64,000 nucleotides of DNA from Streptomyces chryseus (GTDB lineage Bacteria; Actinomycetota; Actinomycetes; Streptomycetales; Streptomycetaceae): assembly GCF_014650755.1 (NCBI RefSeq), contig NZ_BMVO01000004.1, forward strand, positions 186,001-250,000. The letters are read 5' to 3'. Under the pieces are notes generated by a model that saw nothing but the letters and a program-made list of their open reading frames with translations, was not told the origin of the DNA and ran no database searches. Of the stretch, positions 17,034 through 27,176 are shown one piece after another (positions within the stretch are counted from its first letter, which is position 1; every line of letters begins with the position of its first letter). The translations under genes and the position numbers were made by a program.

Positions 17034-17164
17034 TCGCCGGCGTTCACGGTCGGCGCGCCGGCGTCGCACAGCCGGGACCTGTGACGGCCCGCGTCCCGGG
17101 GTACGTCGCCCGTGAACGCCGCACCACTCGAATGCGGTGATCAAGAAAGCCGCGAAGCGGGCAT

Positions 17165-18799
17165 ATGACGCGGCATATGAACAGTCATCAGCCTGAGCTC
17201 CGCGCCGCCGCCCGGCGGCTGAGACGCCGCCATTTCCTCACCCTCACCGCGGCCGCCGCCGCGCTCGCCTTCGCGACCGACCTGCCGGCCGCCGGTGCGG
17301 CCAGTGCGGCCGAGCTGGACCCGAGGAAGATCACGGAGAACCCGTTCACGCTGGGCGTCGCCTCCGGGGACCCGCTGCCCGACAGCGTGCTGCTGTGGAC
17401 CCGGCTGGCCCCTCGCCCCCTCGAACCCGACAGCGGCCTGCCCGACAAACGGGTGCTGGTCACCTGGGAACTCGCGCACGACGAGGCGTTCCTGCGCCGG
17501 GTCACGGGCGGAACCGTCACGGCGCACCCCGAGTTCGACCACACCCTGCACGTCGAGGCCACCGGCCTCGCCCCGGACCGCCGCTACTACTACCGCTTCC
17601 GCACCGGGACCTGGGCCAGTCCGACCGGCCGTACCCGCACCGCGCCCGCGCGCGACGCCGTGAAGTCGCGGCTGCGCCTGGCCGCCGTGGCCTGCCAGGC
17701 GTACCACCACGGCTACTACACCGCGCACCGGCACCTGGCGGGCGAGGACGTGGACCTGGTCGTCCACCTCGGCGACTACCTCTACGAGTACGCCGTCGAC
17801 GGCGCCGGCGGCTCCCGCGCCTACACCGACCGCCATCTGCCCGCGCACTTCGACCGCGAGACGACGACGCTCGCCGACTACCGGCTGCGGTACGCCCTCT
17901 ACAAGTCCGACCCGGACCTGATGGCGGCGCACGCCGCGCACCCGTTCGCCGTCACGTGGGACGACCACGAGACCGAGAACAACTACGCGGACGAGACCTC
18001 CGAGGACAACGTCCCGCCCGAGGAGTTCCTGCTCCGGCGCGCCGGCGCCTACCGGGCGTACTGGGAGAACCAGCCGCTGCGCTCTCCGCAACGGCCCGAC
18101 GGCGCGGACATGCGGCTCTACCGGCGGCTTCGTTTCGGCCGGCTCGCGCAGTTCGACATCCTCGACACCCGCCAGTACCGCTCGCAACGGGCGTACGGGG
18201 GCGGCTGGCACAAGCCCGGCCCGGAGTCGGAGGCCGCGTCGCGCACCATGACCGGCGAGACGCAGGAGCGCTGGCTGCTCGACGGCTGGAAGGATTCGGG
18301 CCCGACCTGGAACGTCGTACCGCAGCAGGTCACCTTCGCGCGGCGGCGTGATCTGCCGACCGCCGACTACAAGCTGTCCATGGACGCCTGGGACGGCTAC
18401 CCCGCCGCGCGCAAACGGTTCCTCGACGGAGCCGAGGCGGCCGGCGTGCAGAACCTGATGGTGCTGGCGGGCGACGCCCACGTCGGATACGGCTTCGATT
18501 TGAAGAAGGACTTCGACGACCCGGCCTCGCGCACCGTCGGCACGGAGATCGCCACCACCTCGGTCTCCAGCGGCAAGGACGGCTCCGACAGGCCCGCCAA
18601 CTTCGACAACCTCGTCGCAGCCAACCCGCACCTGAAGTTCTACAACGGCCGTCGCGGCTACACCGTCATCACCCTGGAGACGGAGCGGGCCCGCGCGGAC
18701 TTCAAGACCGTCTCGGAGGTCACCAGGCCGGGCGGGACGCTCACCGCGGCGGCCTCCTTCGTCACCGAAGCCGGCCGGCCCGGTCTCACCCCTGCCTGA
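17165..18799 (+). CDS. phoD: Alkaline phosphatase D (PhoD family)
   Basis: Secreted phosphodiesterase/phosphomonoesterase of 544 residues that releases phosphate from organic phosphates outside the cell, with a Ca2+/Fe metal centre in characterised homologues. The N-terminus carries [17 protein letters not shown], a Tat-type signal, followed by the PhoD N domain ([23 protein letters not shown]). Catalytic-domain motifs: [34 protein letters not shown] and [17 protein letters not shown] at 17165 was used; a second ATG at 17177 is also possible. A PHO box was looked for but none convincing was seen, so phosphate regulation is not shown here. Confidence 0.93.
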   Translation: MTRHMNSHQPELRAAARRLRRRHFLTLTAAAAALAFATDLPAAGAASAAELDPRKITENPFTLGVASGDPLPDSVLLWTRLAPRPLEPDSGLPDKRVLVTWELAHDEAFLRRVTGGTVTAHPEFDHTLHVEATGLAPDRRYYYRFRTGTWASPTGRTRTAPARDAVKSRLRLAAVACQAYHHGYYTAHRHLAGEDVDLVVHLGDYLYEYAVDGAGGSRAYTDRHLPAHFDRETTTLADYRLRYALYKSDPDLMAAHAAHPFAVTWDDHETENNYADETSEDNVPPEEFLLRRAGAYRAYWENQPLRSPQRPDGADMRLYRRLRFGRLAQFDILDTRQYRSQRAYGGGWHKPGPESEAASRTMTGETQERWLLDGWKDSGPTWNVVPQQVTFARRRDLPTADYKLSMDAWDGYPAARKRFLDGAEAAGVQNLMVLAGDAHVGYGFDLKKDFDDPASRTVGTEIATTSVSSGKDGSDRPANFDNLVAANPHLKFYNGRRGYTVITLETERARADFKTVSEVTRPGGTLTAAASFVTEAGRPGLTPA

Positions 18800-18810
18800 C
18801 CCCCGCAGGG

Positions 18811-18835
18811 GTTGTCACACGTACCGTGCGGGTAC
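18811..18835 (+). promoter_or_regulatory. Stress-sigma-like promoter
   Basis: GTTG (18811-18814), 15 bp, then GGGTAC (18830-18835) resembles the SigB/SigF-type consensus (GNNTN-N14-16-GGGTAY) of Streptomyces general stress genes. It lies 64 bp before the small gene at 18900. Confidence 0.4.
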
Positions 18836-18899
18836 CCCTAAGGCGCGAAGACTCCGCAGGTCAGCGGGGTTGTGGACACCCAGGAACGAGGTGTGTGCG

Positions 18900-19167
18900 A
18901 TGAGTGAGAAGCAAGCGCGCGATCCGGACCGCGGGCCCCGCCCGCGCACGGAGAAGGGCCCCGGCGCGCACTCCGGCGCCGAGCGCCAGGCACGAAAGAG
19001 TCGTACCCGGCACGGCGAGCGCCCGCGAGGGCTACCCGGCCGAGGGCGGCACGGCGGACGGCGAAAGCCTGGCCGGGGTGGAGTCCTCCGGCGAGGACCC
19101 GGGCGCGCGGCGCTCCGGCGAGGGCGAGGTCACCGACACCCCCGCCCGCCGCAAGCGGCACAGGTGA
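18900..19167 (+). pseudogene. Small polar protein gene, frameshifted
   Basis: An ATG at 18900 opens [20 protein letters not shown]…, a polar protein-like sequence to about residue 33. The same frame then becomes Arg/Pro-rich. The +1 frame instead gives [20 protein letters not shown] and ends RRKRHR with a stop at 19167, again acidic, polar and protein-like. The simplest reading is one protein of about 88 residues split by a one-base change near 18990-19040. Causes could be mutation, sequencing error or programmed shifting. Family unknown; a stress-type promoter lies upstream. Confidence 0.45.
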
Positions 19168-19307
19168 CGCCGCTGTCACCCGTACTCCCCGCACACCACC
19201 GTCCCGGGCCCCATCACCCGTGTGGAGTGCCTGGGACGGCCCCCGGCGCGCCCCCGCGTTCCACTGGAGGCGGCAGCGCATGTACCGGGAACCGTGCATG
19301 GAGTGAT

Positions 19308-20297
19308 ATGACCATGGTCCAGATGTCGATCGTCGTGCCGTGCTTCAACGAGAGCGAGGTGCTCGCGGCCTTTCATGACGCCCTGGTCGCCGCTCTCGAA
19401 CCGACCGGCTCGGCCTTCGAGATCTGTTACGTCGACGACGGCAGCCGCGACGCGACCATAACGATCCTGAAGGACCTCGCGGCGGCGGACCCGCGGGTGC
19501 GCTACACGTCCTTCAGCCGGAACTTCGGCAAGGAATCGGCGATGCTCGCCGGCCTGCGCATGTCCCGGGGCGCGGCGGTCGTCCTCATGGACGCCGACCT
19601 GCAGCACCCTCCCGAGTTCATCCCCCGCATGCTGGAACTGCACCAGCACGGGTACGACCAGGTCGTCGCCCAGCGCGACCGGGCCAACGAGGGCGTCCTG
19701 CGCACCGCCCTGTGCCGCGCCTACTACCGCCTCGTACGCCGCTGCATGAACGTCGAGGTCGTGAACGGGGCGGGTGACTTCCGGCTCCTGTCGCGCCGGG
19801 CCGTCGATGCCCTGCTGGCGCTCCCGGAGAACAACCGCTTCTCCAAGGGGCTGTTCTCCTGGATCGGCTTCGACACGGTCAGCTTCACGTACGAGAACGT
19901 CCAGCGGGCCGCCGGGAAGTCCAAGTGGAGCGGCCGCCACCTGCTGAACTACGGCATCGACGGGCTCATCTCGTTCAACAGCCGCCCGCTGCGCCTCGCC
20001 ATCCACACCGGCCTGTGGCTCTTCCTCTCCGCCCTGGTGTACGCGCTGTGGATCATCGCGAACGTCCTGCTGGACGGTGTCGACACCCCCGGCTACGCCA
20101 CGCTGATCACCGCCGTCGTCGCCCTCAGCGGGATCCAGCTCGCCACGCTCGGCGTCATCGGCGAGTACGTGGGGCGGATCTACGACGAGTCGAAGCGCCG
20201 CCCGCACTACGTGGTCCGGGAAACCGACGAGACCGCCACGGTGCTGGGACCGGGTCTCTCGCTGGAGCCCGCGGGACAGGCCCGGCCGGAGGGATGA
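19308..20297 (+). CDS. Polyprenyl-phosphate glycosyltransferase, GtrB/DPM-like (GT2)
   Basis: Family 2 glycosyltransferase of 329 residues that moves a sugar from its nucleotide onto undecaprenyl (polyprenyl) phosphate on the inner membrane face. Motifs: [20 protein letters not shown], the metal-binding [16 protein letters not shown] and [10 protein letters not shown]. Two C-terminal membrane helices (residues about 230-255 and 265-290) followed by [17 protein letters not shown] are typical of GtrB/DPM1-type enzymes with C-terminal anchors. The start ATG at 19308 has GGAG upstream. Its stop overlaps the start of the GtrA gene (ATGA), fixing the pair as a unit. Confidence 0.9.
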   Translation: MTMVQMSIVVPCFNESEVLAAFHDALVAALEPTGSAFEICYVDDGSRDATITILKDLAAADPRVRYTSFSRNFGKESAMLAGLRMSRGAAVVLMDADLQHPPEFIPRMLELHQHGYDQVVAQRDRANEGVLRTALCRAYYRLVRRCMNVEVVNGAGDFRLLSRRAVDALLALPENNRFSKGLFSWIGFDTVSFTYENVQRAAGKSKWSGRHLLNYGIDGLISFNSRPLRLAIHTGLWLFLSALVYALWIIANVLLDGVDTPGYATLITAVVALSGIQLATLGVIGEYVGRIYDESKRRPHYVVRETDETATVLGPGLSLEPAGQARPEG

Positions 20298-20743
20298 ACG
20301 CCCGGGGCCTGCGCCAGTTCGCCGCCTTCGCCGCGATCGGCGTCGTCAACACGGCCGTCTACTACGCGGTGTACGCCTCACTGAACATCTGGCTGCCCTA
20401 CCTGGTCGCCCATGGGGTGGGCTACGCGGTGAGCGTCGTCGGATCGTTTCTCCTGAACTCGTACGTCACCCTCCGCACCAAGCCGACCTGGCGCGCCTTC
20501 GTCCGCTACCCCCTGTCGGGCGCGGCCAATGTCGTGGGCAGCGGAATCCTGCTGTACGTGGCCGTGAGCCGGCTGCACCTGCCGGAGAACATCTCCGCGC
20601 TCGCCGCCGGTGTGCTCGTCACGCCGCTGTCCTTCCTGCTGGCGCGGTGGGCCATCGTCTCCGGCGCGGCCGCCACCCGGGCCTCGGGCACGGCGCAGCC
20701 GCCGGGTGCGGAGCCGGTCACGGAAGCCGAGTCGAGTAAGTGA
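20294..20743 (+). CDS. GtrA family membrane protein (lipid-linked sugar flippase candidate)
   Basis: Four-helix membrane protein of 149 residues. [21 protein letters not shown] in the first helix and [10 protein letters not shown] between helices 2 and 3 are the GtrA signature. In O-antigen glucosylation systems GtrA is thought to flip polyprenyl-phosphate sugar made by GtrB across the membrane. Translational coupling to the GtrB-like gene supports that role. The last 26 bp overlap the convergent membrane gene at 20718. Confidence 0.88.
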   Translation: MNARGLRQFAAFAAIGVVNTAVYYAVYASLNIWLPYLVAHGVGYAVSVVGSFLLNSYVTLRTKPTWRAFVRYPLSGAANVVGSGILLYVAVSRLHLPENISALAAGVLVTPLSFLLARWAIVSGAAATRASGTAQPPGAEPVTEAESSK

Positions 20744-22229
20744 CCCGGTCCAGGCGGTAGTAGTCCGCGACGCAGCCGGCCGGCCATGACTTGCGTCCCT
20801 TGCCCCCGAACGGCTCAAGCGTCCCGGCGACGGACAGCGGTGTGTAGGGCGCCGACTTCGCGCCCGCGGCCGCCTGTGCGCGCAGGAACCGGTCCTGGCG
20901 GTCCCACTTCTGGGCCCGTACCCGCATGTCCTGGCCGAGGTCGTGGAGCGGAACGGCCAGCCCGCCGACGGCCACCGCGCACACCACCGCGGCGACCGCC
21001 GTCGCCACGCCGGTACGCCGCTCGCGCCGGCGCGCCGCACGTCCCAGGAACGCGCCGGCGCCCACCAGGAGCAGGACGTACAGCAGCAGGTAGTCGTTCC
21101 AGGTGCGCTGGGCGGTCATCACCCGCGCGCCGAAGACCGGGTACGTGATGACGGTGCAGAGGTAGCCCGAGACCAGGAAGGCGAGGGTGCCGAAACCGGT
21201 CCACAGCAGCGGGCGGACGGGGAGCAGGACCGGTGCGCCCGCTGCCCGGCCGCGCGCCAGCAGGCCGAGCAGCACCCCCGCCGCGAGCGCGCCGGCGTAC
21301 TGCCAGGTGGTGAGGACGGTCTCCAGGATGTGCGCGTACCCGCGCAGCGACGCGACGAGGGACTCCGGGGCCAGCATGGAGGTGCTTTCGAGGCCGAACC
21401 GCTCGCGCCGCCTGCGCCCGCCGGGGGACGTCATCAGGACGAGCGTTCCGATGCCGATTCCGGCCATGCCGGCCAGGGACCACCAGCGGGCGGCGGCGCG
21501 GGCCCGCTCGGTGAGGATCCAGCGGCCGAGGAGCACGATGCCCGCCAGTACCACCAGGCAGACCACCGACGCCTCCTCCGAGAGGGTGCCCATGAAGACG
21601 CCGGAGGCGAACACGACGGCCAGGGCGATCTCCCTGCCCCGGCGGCCGCGGGCCAGCAGGAGCGGGAGGGCGGCCGCGCACGCCAGTACGGGGGCCAGGG
21701 TGTGCGAGACGGAGGCGGCGGGCCAGTAGAACGTCTTGTAGGTGTTGGGCGTGGCGAAGAGGAAGACCGCCGTGATCATGGAGGCCACGAGCAGCGGCAT
21801 GCCGCGTGGCGCCGTCCGGCCGGACCTGCGCAGCACCAGGACCGTCAGGGCCCACAGCACGCCGAGCATGACGACACCGCTGATCAGGGCGAACCACTGG
21901 TGGCCGGCGACGGGGAACTGCGCGTACAGGCCGACGAGCAGGCCGTTGCCGATCCGGCCGTTGTCGGTGACGTAGAACTTCTCGACCATTCCCCAGACGC
22001 CGAGGTCGCGCACCTTGGGCAGGAAGCACCACTCGTCCGCGCTGGGGCGGACATGGCGGCCCAGCCACGCGCCCGCCACGAGCAGTCCGAGCGGCAGCAG
22101 GCACAGGACCGCCGTCAGGACGCCCGTCCATGACCGGTGGAGACCCCGGCTCCTTCCGCTCCCCCGCCCCGGGCCGCCTCCGGCCGGTACCGGTTCGCGC
22201 GGAATGGCAACGCCCGGTGCAGCCGTCAC
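20718..22229 (-). CDS. Large polytopic membrane protein (DUF6056-like)
   Basis: Membrane protein of 503 residues with about ten or more hydrophobic segments. After helix 1 comes [20 protein letters not shown] and [11 protein letters not shown], with acidic residues in the first outside loop as in GT-C type glycosyltransferases and the DUF6056 family; I am not certain of the DUF assignment. A soluble C-terminal part (about residue 430 on) follows the last helices. Convergent overlap with GtrA suggests that GtrB, GtrA and this protein form a lipid-sugar donor and acceptor system, an inference from position. The GTG start at 22229 has GAGGAGG seven bases upstream. Confidence 0.78.
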   Translation of the reverse strand: MTAAPGVAIPREPVPAGGGPGRGSGRSRGLHRSWTGVLTAVLCLLPLGLLVAGAWLGRHVRPSADEWCFLPKVRDLGVWGMVEKFYVTDNGRIGNGLLVGLYAQFPVAGHQWFALISGVVMLGVLWALTVLVLRRSGRTAPRGMPLLVASMITAVFLFATPNTYKTFYWPAASVSHTLAPVLACAAALPLLLARGRRGREIALAVVFASGVFMGTLSEEASVVCLVVLAGIVLLGRWILTERARAAARWWSLAGMAGIGIGTLVLMTSPGGRRRRERFGLESTSMLAPESLVASLRGYAHILETVLTTWQYAGALAAGVLLGLLARGRAAGAPVLLPVRPLLWTGFGTLAFLVSGYLCTVITYPVFGARVMTAQRTWNDYLLLYVLLLVGAGAFLGRAARRRERRTGVATAVAAVVCAVAVGGLAVPLHDLGQDMRVRAQKWDRQDRFLRAQAAAGAKSAPYTPLSVAGTLEPFGGKGRKSWPAGCVADYYRLDRVTYSTRLP

Positions 22230-22498
22230 AAGGCCTCCTCTTCTCCGCCGGGTCCCGATCCGAAAGCGGAACCTTGTCCACCGTTCGGCATCGTGACCCG
22301 GCGACGGTTCGTCCAGGCGGCAGCCCACGCCGCTCGGAGCCCCGTTTGCGCCCAATGGAGCAACCGGCGATGCCGCGTACGCGTGTGCGAAGGGGGGCCG
22401 GTCGGGGAAGATGTGGCTGTCCCGTGTCACCCGTCCGCCGGAGCGACTCCACCGCCGGAGTCACTCGTCCGCAGAAGCAGCGAGGAGCGTCAGCGCAG

Positions 22499-23545
22499 AT
22501 GCCCACTTCCGGTCCCGGTGCACGACCGCCGACGATCGCCGATGTCGCCGCGGCCGCCGGGGTGTCGCGGACGACTGTCTCGCACGCGCTCAACGGCCTC
22601 GGCAAGGTCGACCCCCGGACCCGCGAACGCATCAAGAAGGTCGCCGCCGAGCTGGGTTACCGCCCGAACCTGCGGGCCCAGCGACTGCGCCGGGGGCAGG
22701 CGAAGGCCATCGCGCTCGCCTCGTCGATGCCCTTCGCGGTGGCCGGCGGGCCGTCCCGGCTCGGCTTCTACATGGAGGTCGCCGCGGCCGCCGCCGAGCG
22801 GGCGCTCGTCCACGACTACGCACTCGTCCTCGTGCCGCCCGTGCAGTCGGGGTCGGCGCTGTACTCGTTGGACATCGACGGCGCGATCGTCGTGGAGCCC
22901 GACGAGGACGACCGCGCCGTGGCGCAGTTGCGCGAGCGCCATCTGCCGTACGTCGCGCTCGGCCGGCCCATGTCGCCGGGCGACGACGCCCCGTACGTCG
23001 ATCTGCGCGGCGGCCTGGTCGCCGAGCTGCTCCTGGCGCACCTGCGGGAGCAGGGAGCGCGCCGGCCCGCGTTGCTCATCGGCGCCGGCGCCCGCCACTC
23101 CGCGGTCGACGCCCGGGCCGCGTACGAACGCGTCGCCGCCGAGCAGGGCTGGGCACCTGTCGTGGTGACGGCCCCGGAGGAGGGCGGCGAGCAGGCCGGG
23201 TACGACCGCTGCGCCGCCCTGCTGGCCGAGTACCCGCGGACCGACGCGGTCTGCGCGCTCGTGGACGCGTTCGCGGTCGGCGCCGTACGGGCGATCCGGG
23301 ACAGCGGCCGCGGGATCCCCGACGACGTCATGGTCGTCACGCGGTACGACGGTCTGCGGGCCCGGACCTGCGACCCCCCGCTGACCGCCGTCGACCTGCA
23401 CCTCGACCGGGCCGCCGCCGAGGCGGTGGAGCTGCTGCTCGGCCGCCTCGGCGGCGTGCCGGGCGCCGGGGGGCCGGCCGCCGAGATGCCCGAGCCCCGG
23501 GTCGTGCCCCGCGCTTCGTCGCTGCGCGTCACGGCGCCAGCATGA
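22499..23545 (+). CDS. LacI family transcriptional regulator
   Basis: Regulator of 348 residues. PTIADVAAAAGVSRTTVSHA (residues 11-30) is the LacI helix-turn-helix, followed by the hinge region (YRPNLRAQRLRRG) and a periplasmic-binding-protein-like effector domain from about residue 66. It diverges from the membrane gene at 22229 and converges on the transporter/deaminase/permease operon, overlapping it by 17 bp. It is the nearest regulator to the perfect 20-bp palindrome at 27177, whose central CG and AAATCGATTT core would suit a LacI dimer. The ligand may be a purine or sugar. ATG at 22499 follows CGAGGAG. Confidence 0.9.
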   Translation: MPTSGPGARPPTIADVAAAAGVSRTTVSHALNGLGKVDPRTRERIKKVAAELGYRPNLRAQRLRRGQAKAIALASSMPFAVAGGPSRLGFYMEVAAAAAERALVHDYALVLVPPVQSGSALYSLDIDGAIVVEPDEDDRAVAQLRERHLPYVALGRPMSPGDDAPYVDLRGGLVAELLLAHLREQGARRPALLIGAGARHSAVDARAAYERVAAEQGWAPVVVTAPEEGGEQAGYDRCAALLAEYPRTDAVCALVDAFAVGAVRAIRDSGRGIPDDVMVVTRYDGLRARTCDPPLTAVDLHLDRAAAEAVELLLGRLGGVPGAGGPAAEMPEPRVVPRASSLRVTAPA

Positions 23546-24239
23546 GCACCGCCCCGGAGACGAGGGCGAAGGCCAGTACGAACTGGCGGGTCCTGCGGGC
23601 GTCGAGGCGGTGGTGCACCAGACGGCTCAGCCAGGCTCCCACCGCGAGCGCCGGCAACAGCAGTGCCACCCAGCCCAGTTGGGCCGGGCTGCCCTGACCG
23701 GTGGCGAACAGCAGCGCCAGCGAGGCGACTTCGCCGACTAGGAAGCACACCGCCACCGTGGAGCGCAGCTCGGCGGGCGGGCGGTGCTGGTAGACCAGCG
23801 CCAGGGGCGGCCCGCCGACCCCGGTCGCGGTCTCGGTCAGTCCGGTGACGGCCCCGGCGGCGACGTAGGCCCCGCGCCCGGGTGTGAACGCCGGGGCGGC
23901 GAGGCTCACCACCGCCGCCAGCACGGTCGCCGCCCCGACGAACAGGCCGAGGCTGCGGTCCGGGATGACCCACAGCAGCATGAGCCCGCCGGGGGTGGCG
24001 GCCAGCCGCGCCGCGGTGATCCAGCCCGCGCCGCGCAGGTCCAGGGAGTCCCGCTCGCGCCAGGCGACGTACGCATTGAGCGGGATCATCGACGCGAGCA
24101 CGAAGACGGGGACCAGTCCCGGATCGAGGAGCCCCGCGACCGGCGCGACGATCAGCGCGAACCCCAGACCGCTGGAGCCCTGGACGAACGCCGCGACGGC
24201 CACGGTCACCGCGAGGACCGCCATCGTCTCCGTACTCAC
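23529..24239 (-). CDS. TauE/SafE family membrane transporter
   Basis: Membrane protein of 236 residues with about seven to eight hydrophobic segments. The N-terminal AFVQGSSGLGFALIVAPVAGLL and the mid-protein GLTETATGVGGPPLALVY are the paired motifs of the TauE/SafE (sulfite/sulfoacetate exporter) family. It probably exports a small anion. The GTG start overlaps the stop of the amidohydrolase (GTGA, 24236-24239), so it is the last gene of the purine-type operon. In that context the substrate could be an organic acid end product; sulfur anions are not excluded. Confidence 0.87.
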   Translation of the reverse strand: MSTETMAVLAVTVAVAAFVQGSSGLGFALIVAPVAGLLDPGLVPVFVLASMIPLNAYVAWRERDSLDLRGAGWITAARLAATPGGLMLLWVIPDRSLGLFVGAATVLAAVVSLAAPAFTPGRGAYVAAGAVTGLTETATGVGGPPLALVYQHRPPAELRSTVAVCFLVGEVASLALLFATGQGSPAQLGWVALLLPALAVGAWLSRLVHHRLDARRTRQFVLAFALVSGAVLMLAP

Positions 24240-25672
24240 TGCGCCGCGCTCCCCTGGGCCCGGGCGCGCCGCGCGGCCGTGGACGTGGGGTGCACCCGGG
24301 TCACGGGGGCACGCAGCAGCACGTCACGGCTGAGCTCGGCGGCCCGCCGCACCAGCGCCGGGCCGTCCCAGTCGACCGGCCAGCCGCGCCACAGACGCAG
24401 CCGGCCCGCGACGAAGACGGCGGTGATCTGGTCGCGGTTGCCGCGTCGTACCAGCTCCCACGGCAGGTCCCAGGACAGCCGCATCTCGGGACCACTGACG
24501 TCGACGAGCAGGAAGTCGGCGGCGGCTGCCTCGGCTATTCGGCCGGTACGGGCGCCGAGCCCCACGGCGTCGGCGCCGCCCCGGGCCGCGTGCTCCAGCC
24601 AGGTCCAGCCGGCGCCGCAGGAGGAGTCTCCGGTGGCCAGCCCGTACGCGAGCCGCTGCGCGAACTCGGCGGCCTCGGCCAGGCGGAAGGCGTCTCCCCG
24701 GGTGCCGTCGGTGCCGAGACCGAACCGGATGCCGCGCTCGGCCATGGTGGTCGCCGGGGCCACCGCGTTGCCCTTCCAGGCGCTGGCGACGGGGTTGTAG
24801 CTCACGGCGGCGCCGGAGTCGGCGAGCAGGGTCAGTTCGCGCGGGGTGAGCAGGGTGGCGTGCGCGGCCAGCAACTGCGGCCCGAGCGCGCCCACTTCGT
24901 GGAGGTATTCCAGGGGGCGCAGCCCGTGCTCGACGAGGGAGCGTTCCACGGCGGCGAGATGCTCGTTGACGTGGATCTGGACGACGGCTCCCGCCGACGC
25001 GGCCAGCCGGGCGGTGTCGCGCAGGGTGCGGGCCGTCGCCGCCTCCGGGACGGAGACGGCGAGGGACGGGTGGATCAACTCCTCGGTGCAGTAACGGACG
25101 AGGTGCTTCTCGGCGCGGGCCAGGCTCGTCGCGGTGTCGGTGGCGTTGTCGGCGTCGTTGCACACGAGGCCGAGTACGCACCGGATTCCCGCGTCCCGGG
25201 CCGCCGCGGCCACCAGTTCCACGTCCACGTCGGCCCGGGTGCCCGCTTCGGCGACGGTGGTGAACCCGCCGCGCAGCGACTCGAGCGCGGCGAGCTTCGC
25301 CGCGACGTACACCGCCTCCTCGTCGAGGGCGCCCTCCAGGGGCACCCAGACCCGGCGGAAGATCTCGGAGGGCTCTCCGAAGGCCAGGGCGGCCCCGAAG
25401 GTCTGGGTGAGGTGGTGGTGGGCGTCGACGAAGCCGGGCATCAGGATCTGTCCGCGCAGCCTCACGGGCGTCAGGTGCGGGTGGGCGCGCTCCAGTTGCT
25501 CGGCCGGTCCGACGGCGAGGAACGTGCCGCCGCTGACGACGGCCGCGTAGTGGTCCATCGGTCCGTCGGGGGTCAGCACCACGTCGGGGGCGAGGAGCAG
25601 GGCGTCGCCGTCGGTGCGCAGTCGGTCGGGGGGCGGGCCCGGGAGGCCGGGCAGGTCGAACGGGTGGTTCAT
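24236..25672 (-). CDS. Amidohydrolase, guanine/8-oxoguanine deaminase-like (ATZ/TRZ group)
   Basis: Cytoplasmic metal-dependent hydrolase of 478 residues. The amidohydrolase metal site is intact: GFVDAHHHLTQT near residue 80, HVNEH, AAHATLLT, and GTDGT near residue 340. This set matches the cytosine deaminase/ATZ-TRZ branch, including guanine deaminase, 8-oxoguanine deaminase and hydroxydechloroatrazine hydrolase. Beside an NCS2 permease the likely job is deamination of an imported purine or related heterocycle. The start at 25672 (MNHPFDLPG) lies 24 bp after the permease, and its 3' end overlaps the TauE gene, giving a three-gene operon. Confidence 0.88.
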   Translation of the reverse strand: MNHPFDLPGLPGPPPDRLRTDGDALLLAPDVVLTPDGPMDHYAAVVSGGTFLAVGPAEQLERAHPHLTPVRLRGQILMPGFVDAHHHLTQTFGAALAFGEPSEIFRRVWVPLEGALDEEAVYVAAKLAALESLRGGFTTVAEAGTRADVDVELVAAAARDAGIRCVLGLVCNDADNATDTATSLARAEKHLVRYCTEELIHPSLAVSVPEAATARTLRDTARLAASAGAVVQIHVNEHLAAVERSLVEHGLRPLEYLHEVGALGPQLLAAHATLLTPRELTLLADSGAAVSYNPVASAWKGNAVAPATTMAERGIRFGLGTDGTRGDAFRLAEAAEFAQRLAYGLATGDSSCGAGWTWLEHAARGGADAVGLGARTGRIAEAAAADFLLVDVSGPEMRLSWDLPWELVRRGNRDQITAVFVAGRLRLWRGWPVDWDGPALVRRAAELSRDVLLRAPVTRVHPTSTAARRARAQGSAAQ

Positions 25673-25695
25673 CGGGCTCTTTCCGCTGGGACGGG

Positions 25696-27108
25696 TCAGG
25701 AGTGCGGGGTGGGGGCGGGTGCGCCGCTGTCCGCCGGGGCCGGTGTGCGCGTGAGGCGGGGGCGCACGTGGTGGAAGAGGATGTTGAGTACGGCGGCGAC
25801 GAACGCCCCGACGGCGACACCGCTTTCGAGCAGGATCCTCAGGCCCGGCGCGAAGCCGCCGTACACCCCGGGGATGAGGATCGGCAGCAGGCCGAGGGCG
25901 ATCGCGACGGCGCAGATGAAGGTGTTGGTGTGCTGGTCCACGTCGGCGCGCCCCAGCATCTGTATGCCGAGCACCGTGATGACGGCGAAGACGACCATGG
26001 CGGTGCCCCCGACGACGGCCGACGGGACGACGCTGATGGCGCGGGTGGCGGGGGCCAGGAAGCCGATGGCGATGAGTACGACGCCGGCGGCCGCGGTGAC
26101 GTAACGGCTGCGTACGCCGGTGACGCGGACGATGCCGATGTTCTCGCCGCTGGTCACCATCAGCGGCAGGCCGAAGAAGCCGCCGAAGAGGGAGGTCAGC
26201 GCGTCGCCGCGGATGGTCTTGGGCACGTCCGCGCGCTTGTCGATCTCCTTGCCGACGGCTTCCGCGTTGATCACGGTCTGGCCGGTGGCCTCCGCCATGG
26301 AGGCGAGGCTGTAGAGCATCAGCGGCAGGGCGGCGAGCAGGTTGAACTCGGGTGAGCCGAAGGGCAGGAGCTGCGGGACGCTCAGCAGGCCGCCTTCGGC
26401 CGCCCGGCCGGCGTCGACGGAGCCGAGCGCGAAGGCCAGGGCCGTACCCGCGATCAGGCCGAGCATGACGGCGAGCTGCCGCAGCACACCGGTGAACAGC
26501 CAGTAGAAGGCGACGGTGAAGCCGATGGTCGCCAGCCCGAGGAGGAGGTTGGTGGTGTCGGCGAAACCGGGCTGCCCGGGACGGCCGGTGACGAGCAGCG
26601 CGCCGACCTTCACCAGGTTCACACCGACGATGACGATCATCGTGCCGATGACGAGGGCGGGGAAGAACGCCAGCAGCCGGGAGAAGACGGGCAGTACGAC
26701 GAAGTAGAAGGCGGCGGTGATGATCACCGCGCCGCTCGCGGTGGGCAGGCCGTGCTGTTCGGCGATCGCCAGGAAGAGGATCAGCGGGGCGCCGCCGGGC
26801 AGCATGACGAACGGCAGTTTGGGACCGAACTTCCACGGCCCGAGCGACTGGATCAGGCTTCCGACGCCGGAGAGCAGGAAGGCCGCCGAGAGCAGGTCGA
26901 CGGTCAGGCCGGCGTCGAGCCGCAGGGTCGCGCTCATCAGGAAGATCGCCGAGATGGGGGTCGCGGCCATGACGAGTACGTGCTGGATGCCGAACAGCAG
27001 GATTCTGCCGAACGGGCGGGATTCGTCCACAGGATGGATCGGTTCGCGGGGGTCCGGCCCGGGGTGGGCCGGCTGGGGGTGAAGGGACGCGGGGCGGGGA
27101 CTGGGCAC
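25696..27108 (-). CDS. NCS2 nucleobase:cation symporter (xanthine/uracil permease family)
   Basis: Membrane permease of 470 residues with about 12-14 hydrophobic segments that imports a nucleobase, most likely a purine, with H+ or Na+. The NAT/NCS2 signature is ENIGIVRVTG (compare QNNGxxxxTG/TR in xanthine and uric acid permeases), with AEATGQTVINAEA in helix 8 where substrate-binding acids lie. A Pro/His-rich tail of about 35 residues precedes helix 1. The GTG start at 27108 has GGAGC upstream. Open sequence continues further upstream but covers the palindrome and is not protein-like. First gene of the permease, deaminase and TauE operon. Confidence 0.92.
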   Translation of the reverse strand: MPSPRPASLHPQPAHPGPDPREPIHPVDESRPFGRILLFGIQHVLVMAATPISAIFLMSATLRLDAGLTVDLLSAAFLLSGVGSLIQSLGPWKFGPKLPFVMLPGGAPLILFLAIAEQHGLPTASGAVIITAAFYFVVLPVFSRLLAFFPALVIGTMIVIVGVNLVKVGALLVTGRPGQPGFADTTNLLLGLATIGFTVAFYWLFTGVLRQLAVMLGLIAGTALAFALGSVDAGRAAEGGLLSVPQLLPFGSPEFNLLAALPLMLYSLASMAEATGQTVINAEAVGKEIDKRADVPKTIRGDALTSLFGGFFGLPLMVTSGENIGIVRVTGVRSRYVTAAAGVVLIAIGFLAPATRAISVVPSAVVGGTAMVVFAVITVLGIQMLGRADVDQHTNTFICAVAIALGLLPILIPGVYGGFAPGLRILLESGVAVGAFVAAVLNILFHHVRPRLTRTPAPADSGAPAPTPHS

Positions 27109-27176
27109 GTTCGAGCTCCGTTCGGCTCGCTCCGGTTTCGACCGTGATCCGGCCCGGGACGGGGGCCACATCGACT

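Noticed and set aside
17042..17063. PHO box (GTTCAC direct repeat) before phoD
   Set aside because: Only one half resembles GTTCACC; the next 11 bp do not repeat it.
24290..26104. 604-codon open frame on the plus strand
   Set aside because: Antisense to the amidohydrolase and permease; Gly/Val/Arg-rich low-complexity product.
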